Below, one piece after another: positions 1-8,264 of a stretch of DNA of 64,000 nucleotides; position 1 is the first letter of the stretch; the number at the start of each line of letters is the position of its first letter. Origin of the DNA: Achromobacter deleyi (lineage in GTDB: Bacteria > Pseudomonadota > Gammaproteobacteria > Burkholderiales > Burkholderiaceae_B). The DNA is taken from NCBI RefSeq assembly GCF_902859705.1, contig NZ_CADIJO010000020.1, forward strand, positions 1-64,000, in the 5' to 3' direction. A model generated the notes under the pieces. It was not told the DNA's origin, searched no databases, and was given only the letters and a program-made list of their open reading frames with translations. The translations under genes were made by a program, and so were the position numbers.

Positions 1-22
1 CGCATTTGCAGTGAAGAGGACG

Positions 23-1021
23 TCAGGCGTGTATGCGCGGGTGATAGGCGATGTTGATAGGACGAGTTTCAACGCCAATACGCTCGCCAGATGCCATGAC
101 GTTTTGGTCCAAAGTGGTGTTCACCACGAGACCGGGTCCGGTCATATCTTTCAGGGCAAGGGCGTCGACCGTTCCAGCGGTCCCGAGGGTGTTTGGCGCG
201 ATGCCAGCAGAGGCCGACTTGAGGGCGTGCCGGTGGGCTCCAACGGCGTGGCCTTGTCGTGAACCAAACGAGCGCTCCGCATTTGCAGTGTCAGCGTCAG
301 TTCCCGTAAATCGCCGGAACATATCGCGCAAATCCGGCACGCGGAACTCGCTTGCCGAGTAGTCCGAGAACCAATGCGTGCCGCGGTTCGCCTGCCAGAC
401 GGCCTCCGTCCTGACCAGGCCTTGTTCCTGCGCATACCCCCACAGGGCGGCGTAGCCAGTCTTGGAGATCAAGCCGCCGATGGCATCGAGCTCGCTGACC
501 AGCGGCACGCTGGTATGACCGTCCAGGGGCCGCCCGCAAAGCGGCGAGCGATAGCCCTTGAAGTACTGGGTGGACGACCAGATCCACACTTCGGCGCACT
601 CGGCGACGATGATCGGCCCGATGTCCTGCGTCGGCAACGCCGCAATCGGATAGATCCGCGGGAAGTTGCCCGACACGAACGCGGTGGTGGCGATCCGGGT
701 GCTCTTGTCGCTGACGTCCGGCGTAGGCGCCGTCGGCGCCCCCGTGAATGCCGGCGAAGCCGCCAGCGCCGCCACGAACTTGGCCTGCAGGGCCGCCAGG
801 TCGCCGTTGTCCAGCACGTCCTGGCCGGACTTGTCGGCGATGTACTGGGCGATCATGGCCGTCACGAAAGACGCCTGGCGCCAGACGGTGTTGAGCTCTT
901 TCGACTTGGCCGTGCCGGCCGAGAAGCCGCCCAGCCGGGCAGCCAGCGCCTGGTAGTCGGCAGGCGTCAGTACGTTGGCGCCGGGAACGGTGCCGAAGGG
1001 AAGAATTTGATTGATAGCCAC
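23..1021 (-). CDS. Contractile tail fibre protein
   Basis: This 332-residue protein is the distal fibre that would bind the target cell surface. The N-terminus (MAINQILPFG) resembles baseplate-attachment regions of short tail fibres. Residues 92-116 carry the phage fibre motif FTGAPTAPTP followed by TRIATTAFV, which recurs in many tail fibres. The C-terminus ends ETRPINIAYHPRIHA, a typical fibre tip ending. The start is GTG, with AGGA six bases upstream. It is the last tail gene visible; a fibre chaperone or lysis genes would be expected further left, outside the window. Family assignment is confident; the receptor is unknown. Confidence 0.85.
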   Translation of the reverse strand: MAINQILPFGTVPGANVLTPADYQALAARLGGFSAGTAKSKELNTVWRQASFVTAMIAQYIADKSGQDVLDNGDLAALQAKFVAALAASPAFTGAPTAPTPDVSDKSTRIATTAFVSGNFPRIYPIAALPTQDIGPIIVAECAEVWIWSSTQYFKGYRSPLCGRPLDGHTSVPLVSELDAIGGLISKTGYAALWGYAQEQGLVRTEAVWQANRGTHWFSDYSASEFRVPDLRDMFRRFTGTDADTANAERSFGSRQGHAVGAHRHALKSASAGIAPNTLGTAGTVDALALKDMTGPGLVVNTTLDQNVMASGERIGVETRPINIAYHPRIHA

Positions 1022-1034
1022 GGAATGTCCTTAT

Positions 1035-1700
1035 TCAACCGGCAAAAAGCGAGCCCCAGAGTCCGCTGTCGAACCCCGAGATGTAGTGGTTTTGAACGTC
1101 AAAACCGAACAAAGGCCCCTCGCCCGAGGGGATGACGTAGTAACTGATGCGCACGCCCTCGGGCTTGAGCGGGATGTAGCCCCCGGTCAGCAGCGCCAGG
1201 AACAGCGCGGACGGCGGCGTGCCGGCAACGCCGATGTCGACCGACATGTCGCCGTTGTCCTGGATGAAGACATGGGTGCCGCCGCCGAAGATGCGGTCCA
1301 GGATGGCGGCCGACGTCTCCAGCGTGCCGTCCCAGTGGTTGGCGCCGATCTTGGCCCGCAGCAGCAGGCGGTAGGTCTCGTCGTCCAGTTCGGTCAGGCC
1401 GCTGTCCGGATCGAACGGGCCCTGCCACACGCCCTGGTCAAAGCCCAGGCCGCCGGTATCGTGCGAGAAATACACGCCCGCCAGCGGCGTCTTGATGCGT
1501 CGCGCCAGCCCCACCCACCGGCCCACGGCGTCCAGCTGGTGGCCTACCGCCCGGTCCAGGTCAAAGGCATCCGGCAGCCCGCCGTACAGGTTGCGCAGGT
1601 CCACCATGCCCTGGCACAGGGCCTGGACGGTGGCGGTGAAGTTGGGCTTGCCGCGGTGGTAGGCGGACAGCAGGCCGGAGTATTCGCTGATGTCCGCCAT
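1035..1700 (-). CDS. DUF2612 baseplate/tail protein (gpI-like position)
   Basis: A 221-residue protein of the DUF2612 phage family, which sits next to baseplate J and links the baseplate to the fibres (a role like P2 gpI, by position). Conserved features are the N-terminal LSAYHRGKPNF and RNLYGGLPDAFDLDRAVGHQLD segment and the central YRLLLRAKIGANHWDGT motif. The C-terminus is rich in Gly, Phe and Trp (DSGLWGSLFAG). It starts one base after the baseplate J stop and is followed 13 bases later by the fibre gene, so it is part of one polycistron. Its own Shine-Dalgarno is weak, which suggests coupling to J. Confidence 0.85.
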   Translation of the reverse strand: MADISEYSGLLSAYHRGKPNFTATVQALCQGMVDLRNLYGGLPDAFDLDRAVGHQLDAVGRWVGLARRIKTPLAGVYFSHDTGGLGFDQGVWQGPFDPDSGLTELDDETYRLLLRAKIGANHWDGTLETSAAILDRIFGGGTHVFIQDNGDMSVDIGVAGTPPSALFLALLTGGYIPLKPEGVRISYYVIPSGEGPLFGFDVQNHYISGFDSGLWGSLFAG

Positions 1701-1701
1701 G

Positions 1702-2883
1702 TCACACCACCGTCAGCAGGACACTGTCCAGCGTGGCCGAGGCGGCCTGCTTGAACGTCAGGGCCACGTCCGGCGACCCCGTGGCCCCCGCCGCCGACAA
1801 CGTCAACGCCGCGATCTTGAAGGTGCCGTTGCCCGCCACGCCATTGGCGGCGCTGATGGCATCGCCCCACTCCACCGAGCCGCTGGCGCCGCCGCCGATG
1901 GCGACGCCGTTGACGTAGTCGGCCACCGCCTGCCTGAGCGCCACGCCGGTCGCCGCCGTATAGCCCGGCAAGGCGCGGATGCGCACGTCCACGGTGACCG
2001 GCAGCAATTCAGGCCGGAAGAAGTTGATGGGATGCGCGATGCCGTAAATGTCGTTCACCACCACCGTGGTGGTGCCGTAGGTGCCGGTGCCCGGTGTCTT
2101 CTTGGCGGCAATGGCCTGGGCGATGGCGACGGCATCGCCGCCGTCCACCACCAGGCTGATCGAATGCGGCGGCAGGCCGTGGGCATCGGTGGCGCGGGTG
2201 TCGTTCTCGTAGGCCGCATAGCGGTTCACGCCCGGCACGGTCGCCACGGCCCCGATGGTGCCCTCGAACACGGTCTTGGACGGCAGCGCGACCGAGACGG
2301 CCTGCCGCTGCCGCAACGCCGCGTCGCTCTCGATGGGCGCGCCCGGCGCCGCGGCCGCGGGGTTGGTGGCGGACTGCCAGCCACGGGTCGGCGTCGCGAT
2401 CTGGTCCACGGTGTGCGCCGGCGTCGCAACCGCGCCCATCTGCTGGCACGTCGCCGTGACCGTGATCTCGCCTTCGGGCGGAATCGTCACCTGCGCCGGC
2501 AGCAGCCATTGAATGCCGTTGGCGTCCTTGACGATGCCGCCGCTGATCAGGGCGCCGCCCTGGCCGATGAGGCGCAGATCCACAGTCGACTGCGACGCAA
2601 CCGCCCGGCTGATGCCGTTGATCTTCACGTTGGACGACAGCGCGCCGCCCGCGGCGGTGGCCGGCGAGAAGGCGTTGTAGACATTGATGGCCGCGATATT
2701 GGCGTCGTTGATGGCGGACGCGAACACGGCCAGCAGCTGGCCATCCTGGCTGTCGGCTTCCAGGTAGGTGTCGGGCCCGTAGATGGCCCGGTACTGTTCC
2801 TGCAGGTACTGCAGCACCTCGCCGTAGGACGGGGCCCGAATACCGGCGACATCGACCACCGGCGCTGTAGAAAGTATCGTCAT
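1702..2883 (-). CDS. Baseplate J-like wedge protein
   Basis: A 393-residue baseplate J protein (P2 gpJ / T4 gp6 class), a wedge component of the contractile tail baseplate. The N-terminus (GIRAPSYGEVLQYLQEQYRAIYG, then DSQDGQLLAVFASAINDAN) is the typical opening of the family. The middle has the repeated Ala/Val-rich beta pattern, including GAVATPAHTVDQIATP. The gene begins inside the stop of the upstream wedge gene with an ATGA overlap (2880-2883), so translation is coupled. Length and position agree with known contractile tail clusters. Confidence 0.92.
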   Translation of the reverse strand: MTILSTAPVVDVAGIRAPSYGEVLQYLQEQYRAIYGPDTYLEADSQDGQLLAVFASAINDANIAAINVYNAFSPATAAGGALSSNVKINGISRAVASQSTVDLRLIGQGGALISGGIVKDANGIQWLLPAQVTIPPEGEITVTATCQQMGAVATPAHTVDQIATPTRGWQSATNPAAAAPGAPIESDAALRQRQAVSVALPSKTVFEGTIGAVATVPGVNRYAAYENDTRATDAHGLPPHSISLVVDGGDAVAIAQAIAAKKTPGTGTYGTTTVVVNDIYGIAHPINFFRPELLPVTVDVRIRALPGYTAATGVALRQAVADYVNGVAIGGGASGSVEWGDAISAANGVAGNGTFKIAALTLSAAGATGSPDVALTFKQAASATLDSVLLTVV

Positions 2884-3233
2884 AATGCTGCCTGCACAAT
2901 GGCGGTGCCATAAAGGGTTGAAATCGTGGCGGCCACGGCCAGTGCCCGCGACTCGGCATCAAGCCGGCTCGAGTACTCGGCAATGCCCGTCACACCGGGC
3001 GTACCCAGGATCCGCTCGCGGATCGCTCCGTCGTACGAAGCCTCGAAGCGCTTGCCCAGGACCTCGGTCCGCCAGGGCATGCCTTCGCTGGTGTCCAGGA
3101 ACCACTCGCCGCGCAGCAGCATCAGCCGGGTCTTGACCGCCTGGGCCACCGCCTCGGGCGTGTCCCGGTGGAAGTCGGCCTGCTGCCCGCCGAACGAGTA
3201 GTCCCCGTTAGCGTCCATTTTTCGATAGCGCAT
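2880..3233 (-). CDS. gp25/gpW-like baseplate wedge protein
   Basis: A 117-residue protein. I chose the internal ATG (MRYRKMDANG) because it begins 8 bases after the spike gene and gives the usual size; a longer reading of the same frame runs through the spike gene. The segment VAQAVKTRLMLLRGEWFLDTSEGMPWRTEVLG followed by IRERILGTPGVTGI is the pattern of small wedge proteins placed just before baseplate J (T4 gp25 / P2 gpW class). Its stop overlaps the baseplate J start by ATGA. The wedge role is inferred from position and pattern. Confidence 0.8.
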   Translation of the reverse strand: MRYRKMDANGDYSFGGQQADFHRDTPEAVAQAVKTRLMLLRGEWFLDTSEGMPWRTEVLGKRFEASYDGAIRERILGTPGVTGIAEYSSRLDAESRALAVAATISTLYGTAIVQAAL

Positions 3234-3241
3234 TGGTGTCC

Positions 3242-3985
3242 TTAGTTGGGCGGCGTCGTGACCGCGTTGGCCCCCTGGGCCGTATGCGTATGGGTGTCGT
3301 CCACCCGCTTGCCGTTGGCCAGAATCTGGCCGATGACGTTGAAGACGCCTGTGATCTGCGCGGCCGAGCCTTCGCCGCCGCTGCCGACCAGGCCGGCCAC
3401 GTAGGTCAACAGCCCCTGCACCAGCACCTGATCCGAGAACGTCGACCGGGGCGCGACCACGTCGAATCCGCCGGGTGCCACGATCCGGACCTTCTGGCTG
3501 GCCGGGTCCAGTTCGATCAGCGTCGAACCATCGTCGCTGCGCAACTGGGTGGCGCCGGTGCTGACGTTCGGGATCACCCGGGGCTGCGACCGCACCCCCA
3601 CGAACACGAAGCCGTCCGACAGGTCGTGCATCCGCAACTCCGCCTGCTCCTGGACGCCGCCCGATTGCCACCAGCCATCGATGCAGCGCGACGAGAACAC
3701 CACCAGGCATTCATCGCCCGGCGCGACCGGAAAGGTCAGCGTGCACTGCCCGCCCGACGGAAAGTGGACCGGGCAATCCACCAGGAGCGGCAGCGCATCG
3801 GTCACGATCGCGCCCGTCGGCAGCGTCCTGCGCGCCTTGATCGCGGGCTGCACCACGCAAGTCATGGCCACCGGATCGAACGACTGCACGATGCCGGGCA
3901 GCGCCGTCCAGGTCATGGCCATGGCGCCCCGGATCGCGTCCTGCAGCGCCACGTTCGGATCATTGAGCCGTTCACGTCGGTTCAT
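3242..3985 (-). CDS. gp138-like membrane-piercing spike
   Basis: A 247-residue protein of the phage phi92 gp138 type, the central spike that would puncture the outer membrane when the sheath contracts. An N-terminal OB-like region (about residues 25-130, with GIVQSFDPVAMTCVVQPAIK and GDECLVVFSSRCIDGWWQSG) precedes a beta-helical region. Near the C-terminus is DDTHTHTAQG, whose HxH motif matches the iron-binding tip motif of such spikes. The ATG at 3985 has a strong GGAGG seven bases upstream and overlaps the hub stop by ATGA, so I rejected the longer start at 4081. Confidence 0.88.
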   Translation of the reverse strand: MNRRERLNDPNVALQDAIRGAMAMTWTALPGIVQSFDPVAMTCVVQPAIKARRTLPTGAIVTDALPLLVDCPVHFPSGGQCTLTFPVAPGDECLVVFSSRCIDGWWQSGGVQEQAELRMHDLSDGFVFVGVRSQPRVIPNVSTGATQLRSDDGSTLIELDPASQKVRIVAPGGFDVVAPRSTFSDQVLVQGLLTYVAGLVGSGGEGSAAQITGVFNVIGQILANGKRVDDTHTHTAQGANAVTTPPN

Positions 3986-5016
3986 GAGGCCTCCTTCGGG
4001 GCAGGTTGAAGCTGGCCGGACAGTTCGCCCGGCGGTTCCAGGGTGGCGTCCCAGGCCAGGCACGTGATCGTGGTGAACCAATCGGTCTTGCGGGTATCGC
4101 CGTTGTGCTCGGCCACCATGACGTAGTAGTAGCCGTTGTCCGCCAGCTTGCGCTGGGTGGACAGGTCAGGCTCCGGCGGGGCCGGCTTCGCGCCGTTGCC
4201 CTTGGCGGCCTTTTCCTTCTTCAGCCTGGCCTGCTCGGCCTCAGTCTGGTAGCGATAGCGCTTGATGCTGTCGTTGTTCAGGTAGACCAGCCGGCCAGGC
4301 TTGATGGCAGGGTTGAGCAGCATCTTGACCTTGATGCCCTTGTCGATCTGCTCCGGCCGGCCGATGACGCCGGTTTCGTCGGTCAGCACTTGCACCGTTT
4401 CGCGGACGTACGACTTTTCCGGCACGATCTCGAGCCGGTTGTCGTGAATCCGCCAGATGCACCCTGCCGTGCGGCAAAGATCGTCCAGCACATCGCGGCA
4501 CATGCCCGCATTGACGTTGGCCCGCAGGCTCGCGCCCGGCGGCAGTTCGGCCATGTAGCCGGCGGTAATGCCCATCGGCTTCATGGCGGCCAGCACCGCC
4601 TGCACACGGTCATGCACCGTAGCGCCCTTTTGCAGCGTCTGGCTCATGGTCGCGAAGTTGTACGGCAGGTCGCCGTCCGCCGCGACGATGTCCAGGTAGG
4701 GGTTGGTCTGCCCTTCCGTGCCGCTGGACGCCTCGATCAAGGTGCCATGGAAGATCGTGCCCAGGTTGCCCTGGTAGCCTGCTCTGAGCATGACCACGTT
4801 GTATTCCCGGCGAATCCGGCTGATGGCGGCCTCGCCCAGGTTGTAGATGCGGATCTTGGCGGTGCTGGGCTTGGAGGAATCCGTGTGCTTGATCTCGAAC
4901 GTGAAATGAAAGTCCGACAGATCCAGGCCCTGGTCGTTGCCGATCAGCAGTTCCGATCCGCGCAGCCATTGCCGGGCGTAATCCACCCCGCCCACCGCGT
5001 GCGTTGATGTCGCCAT
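3982..5016 (-). CDS. Baseplate hub protein (gpD/gp27-like)
   Basis: A 344-residue tail protein. Position between plug and spike, and features such as FEIKHTDSSKPSTAKIRIYNLGEAAISRI and RAGYQGNLGTIFHGTL, fit the hub that connects tube to spike (gpD/gp27 class). Residues around 285-305 are Lys/Pro/Ala-rich (KEKAAKGNGAKPAPPEPD), probably a loop. The ATG at 5016 was preferred over a longer frame because it follows the plug stop directly. The last bases overlap the spike start. The hub role is inferred from synteny; the family is recognisable but loosely described. Confidence 0.75.
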   Translation of the reverse strand: MATSTHAVGGVDYARQWLRGSELLIGNDQGLDLSDFHFTFEIKHTDSSKPSTAKIRIYNLGEAAISRIRREYNVVMLRAGYQGNLGTIFHGTLIEASSGTEGQTNPYLDIVAADGDLPYNFATMSQTLQKGATVHDRVQAVLAAMKPMGITAGYMAELPPGASLRANVNAGMCRDVLDDLCRTAGCIWRIHDNRLEIVPEKSYVRETVQVLTDETGVIGRPEQIDKGIKVKMLLNPAIKPGRLVYLNNDSIKRYRYQTEAEQARLKKEKAAKGNGAKPAPPEPDLSTQRKLADNGYYYVMVAEHNGDTRKTDWFTTITCLAWDATLEPPGELSGQLQPAPKEAS

Positions 5017-5017
5017 G

Positions 5018-5323
5018 TCAGCCCGCCTTCCAGTAGAGCTTGGCCTGCACGCCCAGGTTTTCATAGGTGGGCGGATCGTCGGACAGGCTGGCGTTGATCA
5101 GCCACAGGCCGCCGCCAAACCCCAGGTGCCGATATTGGCCCAGCAGGTCCACGCCCGTCACAAGGGGAATGCCCGCCACCCGCGGCTCGCCTTCGGCGCT
5201 GTCGATATCCAGCACCCAGCCGTCACGGTATTGCACGGTCAGGCGGTATTCCTTGCCGCCCAGGGCGATCGTGAAACGCTGCGGCACCGGCAGCAAGGGA
5301 ATCTCGTAGAAACTGGCCATCAT
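5018..5323 (-). CDS. Phage baseplate plug protein (DUF6983-like)
   Basis: A 101-residue protein with the family pattern SFYEIPLLPVPQRFTIALGG, then GIPLVTGVDLLGQYRHLGFG and a terminal TYENLGVQAKLYW. These match the short phage baseplate plug family found in contractile tails of this type. The start ATG at 5323 lies in an ATGATG string that overlaps the TGA of the upstream Dit-like gene, with AAGGAG six bases before it. The next ATG three bases later is an alternative. It ends just before the hub gene begins. Confidence 0.82.
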   Translation of the reverse strand: MMASFYEIPLLPVPQRFTIALGGKEYRLTVQYRDGWVLDIDSAEGEPRVAGIPLVTGVDLLGQYRHLGFGGGLWLINASLSDDPPTYENLGVQAKLYWKAG

Positions 5324-5901
5324 GGGCTCCTTGGGTTCGCGACGGTCGCATTGCGGGTGCCGCATTCCATCGGCCCGCCGGTCTTCCTGGCATCGGCATG
5401 GCGCGGCAGCGGCGGCACCGCCGTCTCGCGGGCATGCACGATCTGCACCTCGACCAGGTTGGCCGTGACGCGCAAGCTGCCCTGCGTATCCTTGTTGTGA
5501 TCCACCTTCAGGCTCTGGATCAGCATGTTGCTGTACTTGCGCCGGCAGGTGATCAGGTCGAAGGGCTCGCGTGATTCCTGCAATGCCAGCAGCTGCGTGT
5601 ACACCGCCGTCACGTAGTCGGATGCCGCGGCCTGGCCGTTCGGCAGCGCTTCAGCGGTGGCGCCCAGCAGGCCTTCGTAGTCCGCGTTGCTCCAGCCGCA
5701 CTGCATGACGACCTCGCGCGGCTTCTTGAATGCGTGGTCGTTGATCGTGCGCGGGCCGCCCGGGCCGCCATCCACGGGATGCGAGGTGATTTCCAACGTA
5801 TCCGTGTAGGTTTCCTGAACCACCGCGGCGATCTCGATCTGGCCGATTTTCTTGGTATGCAGCAGCACCATGTCCAGGCCCGCCGAACTCAAATCCGTCA
5901 T
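5320..5901 (-). CDS. Dit-like baseplate protein
   Basis: A 193-residue protein with an N-terminal beta domain (AGLDMVLLHTKKIGQIEIAAVVQETYTDTLEITSHPV) resembling the Dit-like phage tail domain, which forms a ring between the tail tube and the baseplate. The central ITCRRKYSNMLIQSLKVDHN and TANLVEVQIV segments are typical of proteins at this position. The C-terminal 30 residues are Pro/Arg-rich and probably flexible. The gene overlaps the tape measure stop at its start (5898-5901) and the plug start at its end, so the three genes are tightly coupled. Confidence 0.75.
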   Translation of the reverse strand: MTDLSSAGLDMVLLHTKKIGQIEIAAVVQETYTDTLEITSHPVDGGPGGPRTINDHAFKKPREVVMQCGWSNADYEGLLGATAEALPNGQAAASDYVTAVYTQLLALQESREPFDLITCRRKYSNMLIQSLKVDHNKDTQGSLRVTANLVEVQIVHARETAVPPLPRHADARKTGGPMECGTRNATVANPRSP

Positions 5902-7634
5902 TGGTATGCTCCCTGCGTGTTGCGTGTCAGGTCTGCGAAAACGCGATCCTGCTGGGCGGCCACAGCCGTCGCGGTCGCCATCGGGTCCGCGGCGCCTTCC
6001 ACGTAGATGTGGGTCGTGGCGTTCAGGTTGACTTGCGGCGACTCGACGTTCAGCCTCACTTCCAGCGCACCACTGCGGTAGCCGTCCCAGGGCGCTGACA
6101 GCGATTGAGGTATCGGTTCACCGAAAGCAGGCAGGCGCAGGCTTGCGCTGTCGGAAGCCATGAGCAGCCCGCGGCTCGACGCGGGCATGCCCTCGAGAAG
6201 CCGCTGAAAATTCTCACCGGCAGCGCGTGCGGCCAAATCGGCCTGTTCGACCATGCGCAATCGGTCAGCCCCTGCCTGGCCGGATGCCGCTTCTGGCGCC
6301 GATTGGGTGCTCTCGCCCGGGTCCGTCGAGCCTTCAAAGACTGGCCGCGGCACTCGGGGCAAGTCCGAAAAACTGGACGGCCCTACCTTGACGCCGCCTG
6401 AACCCGGTGCTGCTGGCTTGTAAAACAGCATCATCATGTCCATCGCCAGCTTGGTCGAGAGCAGGAATGGGGGGGGAACCGACAGGACGGATGACACATG
6501 GTCTACCGTGCGTGCCCGGTGCTCCTCATCGCTCTCACCGGGAATGGACGGCTGCGCCAAATCCGCCAGACTCAGAAAACCCTCGGTCAGCACGCCGGCC
6601 GCGCCTAGCCTAAGCAAGGGCTTGCGACCGACAAAACGGAGCAAACCGCCCATTCCGCCAGCGGCGCCAAGCCCACCGCTGGCCAGGTTCACCGCGCCGA
6701 TTGCCTCGGCCAACTGGAGCAAGCCCGTCACCAGCTCGGCCCCACCCAACATCCGGAACGCAGCAATTGCCAGCCCGATTCGGGTACTCCAGCCGCCGGT
6801 GATGGCGTCCAGCTCCAGAATGGCCCCTGCGACCCATCCCAGCACCGGCGCAACCGCCAGCGCCATGTCCAATATGGCCTTGGCCACCTCGGCCATGCGT
6901 TCACCGATGAGCGGGCCATTGGTCTGGAACCATTGCGAGAATTCCTGCAATGGGCCCTTGAGTTTTTCCAGGAATGCGCCTGCCACTTTCGTGGAAATGT
7001 TGTCGATGGTGCGCCCGATTTCTCGAATCGAGTTCATCGATTCGTGCGCGTCTGCCGATACCGTATCCAGGCCGGTCGTTGCCGCGGCCTGGCGTATCTC
7101 GCGGTAACGTTGCAACAGCTGGGCCGCGCGCTTGGGGTCCATCAACTCATCGTCGATGCCCAGGTTTCCAGCCAGGCGGCGGGCATCCTGGGGAGACAGC
7201 GCATGCACCTGCGCCAGAACGTCGCCCATTACCTGGACGGTGTCGCGCAGCTTGCCCGTGGTCTTGTCGACGGTATCGACACCCAGGCCGCTCTCTTTGA
7301 GAAAATCGGCAGCGGTGCCATCTTCCATGGCCTGCTTCAGCGACTTCAAACTGCTTTCGGCAGTCTGGGCGGAAACGCCGAAGTCCTGAGCCGCTGCGCC
7401 GAACGCCCGCAGATTGCTTGCGGATGCCCCGACGCGCTGGGCGCCGAAATACACCGCTTCCAACTTCTCGGCCATCTGACCAACCCATTGGCCGGTCTGC
7501 GCCATCGACGAATTCAATCTGTCGAATCCACGCGCCATGATGTTCAGCGCGTCTTCGATTCGTTGCAGGCTCTTGGCGTCGATCTGGAATCCCAGAGCAA
7601 CGACGGCCTGCTGCAAGTCTGATGTGTTAGCCAT
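5898..7634 (-). CDS. Tail tape measure protein
   Basis: A 578-residue protein that would set tail length and sit inside the tube. The N-terminal ~160 residues are helical with heptad character (LGFQIDAKSLQRIEDALNIM, ASASNLRAFGAAAQDFGVSA), as in tape measure proteins. Residues ~235-355 contain hydrophobic helices (MALAVAPVLGWVAGAILEL; GLGAAGGMGGLLRFVG). It follows the chaperone pair, the classical position, and its start overlaps the end of the frameshift extension by 8 bases. It is short for a contractile phage, so the tail should be short. No lysozyme domain is visible. Confidence 0.85.
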   Translation of the reverse strand: MANTSDLQQAVVALGFQIDAKSLQRIEDALNIMARGFDRLNSSMAQTGQWVGQMAEKLEAVYFGAQRVGASASNLRAFGAAAQDFGVSAQTAESSLKSLKQAMEDGTAADFLKESGLGVDTVDKTTGKLRDTVQVMGDVLAQVHALSPQDARRLAGNLGIDDELMDPKRAAQLLQRYREIRQAAATTGLDTVSADAHESMNSIREIGRTIDNISTKVAGAFLEKLKGPLQEFSQWFQTNGPLIGERMAEVAKAILDMALAVAPVLGWVAGAILELDAITGGWSTRIGLAIAAFRMLGGAELVTGLLQLAEAIGAVNLASGGLGAAGGMGGLLRFVGRKPLLRLGAAGVLTEGFLSLADLAQPSIPGESDEEHRARTVDHVSSVLSVPPPFLLSTKLAMDMMMLFYKPAAPGSGGVKVGPSSFSDLPRVPRPVFEGSTDPGESTQSAPEAASGQAGADRLRMVEQADLAARAAGENFQRLLEGMPASSRGLLMASDSASLRLPAFGEPIPQSLSAPWDGYRSGALEVRLNVESPQVNLNATTHIYVEGAADPMATATAVAAQQDRVFADLTRNTQGAYQ

Positions 7635-7872
7635 TCTTCTCTGCCATTAGACGGCGGTGCGCTTCCGCCTTGTTGTCTGCCCGGACCGACAGCGCGTCGT
7701 TCAGGAGCGCGATGTCGGCCAGGTCCAGGGAACCGTCCTTGAGGGACTCGTACTTGCAGAGCCCCTCAAGCACCGGCGCCAGCAACCAGTCTTCGCCGCC
7801 CGGCAGGCTTTTCAGCCAGCCTGTGTCGCCTCGGGGCTGCTCGTCTGGCTCGTAAGCAGCCCTTGCATAAAA
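7627..7872 (-). CDS. Tail assembly chaperone T-type extension (-1 frame)
   Basis: An 81-codon segment open in the -1 frame relative to the upstream chaperone, overlapping its last ~60 bases. It reads GDTGWLKSLPGGEDWLLAPV, then GLCKYESLKDGSLDLADIAL, and ends in a basic helix, the conserved sequence of proteins between chaperone G and the tape measure. It contains no ATG before its last residues and no ribosome binding site, so it is best explained as the C-terminal part of a G-T fusion made by ribosomal frameshifting. The likely slip region is the GGGGCCTTTT run at 7869-7878. The fusion would be about 211 residues. The mechanism is inferred. Confidence 0.75.
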   Translation of the reverse strand, partial: FYARAAYEPDEQPRGDTGWLKSLPGGEDWLLAPVLEGLCKYESLKDGSLDLADIALLNDALSVRADNKAEAHRRLMAEKNG

Positions 7873-8261
7873 GGCCCCAGGTTGACGGTGATGACGCGCA
7901 TCACCAGCGGCAACATCACGCCCAGGTCGATGTCCTGGAACATGGGCGTGCGCTGGCTGGCCGACCAGATGCCGGCCCAGCCGTGCTCCTGCTTGCGCTG
8001 GACGACCTGCAAGCACGTGTCGAGCACGTACTCGGCATCCTCATCCTTCATCGCCGCCAGGCCGTCGGCCAGCGGTTGCAGGACATCGGCCAGGCCGCCG
8101 GGGTCTTCCGACACCACCCGGTTGCCGCCCGCCAGGCGGACGAACACCGGAATCAGCGTCGGCAGGATCGGCGCGATGCGGCGCGAGATGTGGAACTGCT
8201 GCTTGGCACTCAGTTTTCCGATGGAATACCGGTTGCCGTTCAGGTCGATTTCCAGGGACAT
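7812..8261 (-). CDS. Tail assembly chaperone (G-type)
   Basis: A 149-residue protein between the tube and tape measure genes, where contractile and siphophage tails carry the chaperone that coats the tape measure during tube assembly. The N-terminus (SLEIDLNGNRYSIGKLSAKQ) and RRIAPILPTLIPVF are conserved in the family. The Shine-Dalgarno is weak, and the gene begins 3 bases after the tube stop, suggesting coupled translation. Its tail overlaps a -1 reading frame that carries the T-type sequence. It would be made in excess over the frameshifted G-T product if it follows the lambda model. Confidence 0.82.
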   Translation of the reverse strand: MSLEIDLNGNRYSIGKLSAKQQFHISRRIAPILPTLIPVFVRLAGGNRVVSEDPGGLADVLQPLADGLAAMKDEDAEYVLDTCLQVVQRKQEHGWAGIWSASQRTPMFQDIDLGVMLPLVMRVITVNLGPFMQGLLTSQTSSPEATQAG

Positions 8262-8264
8262 GGC

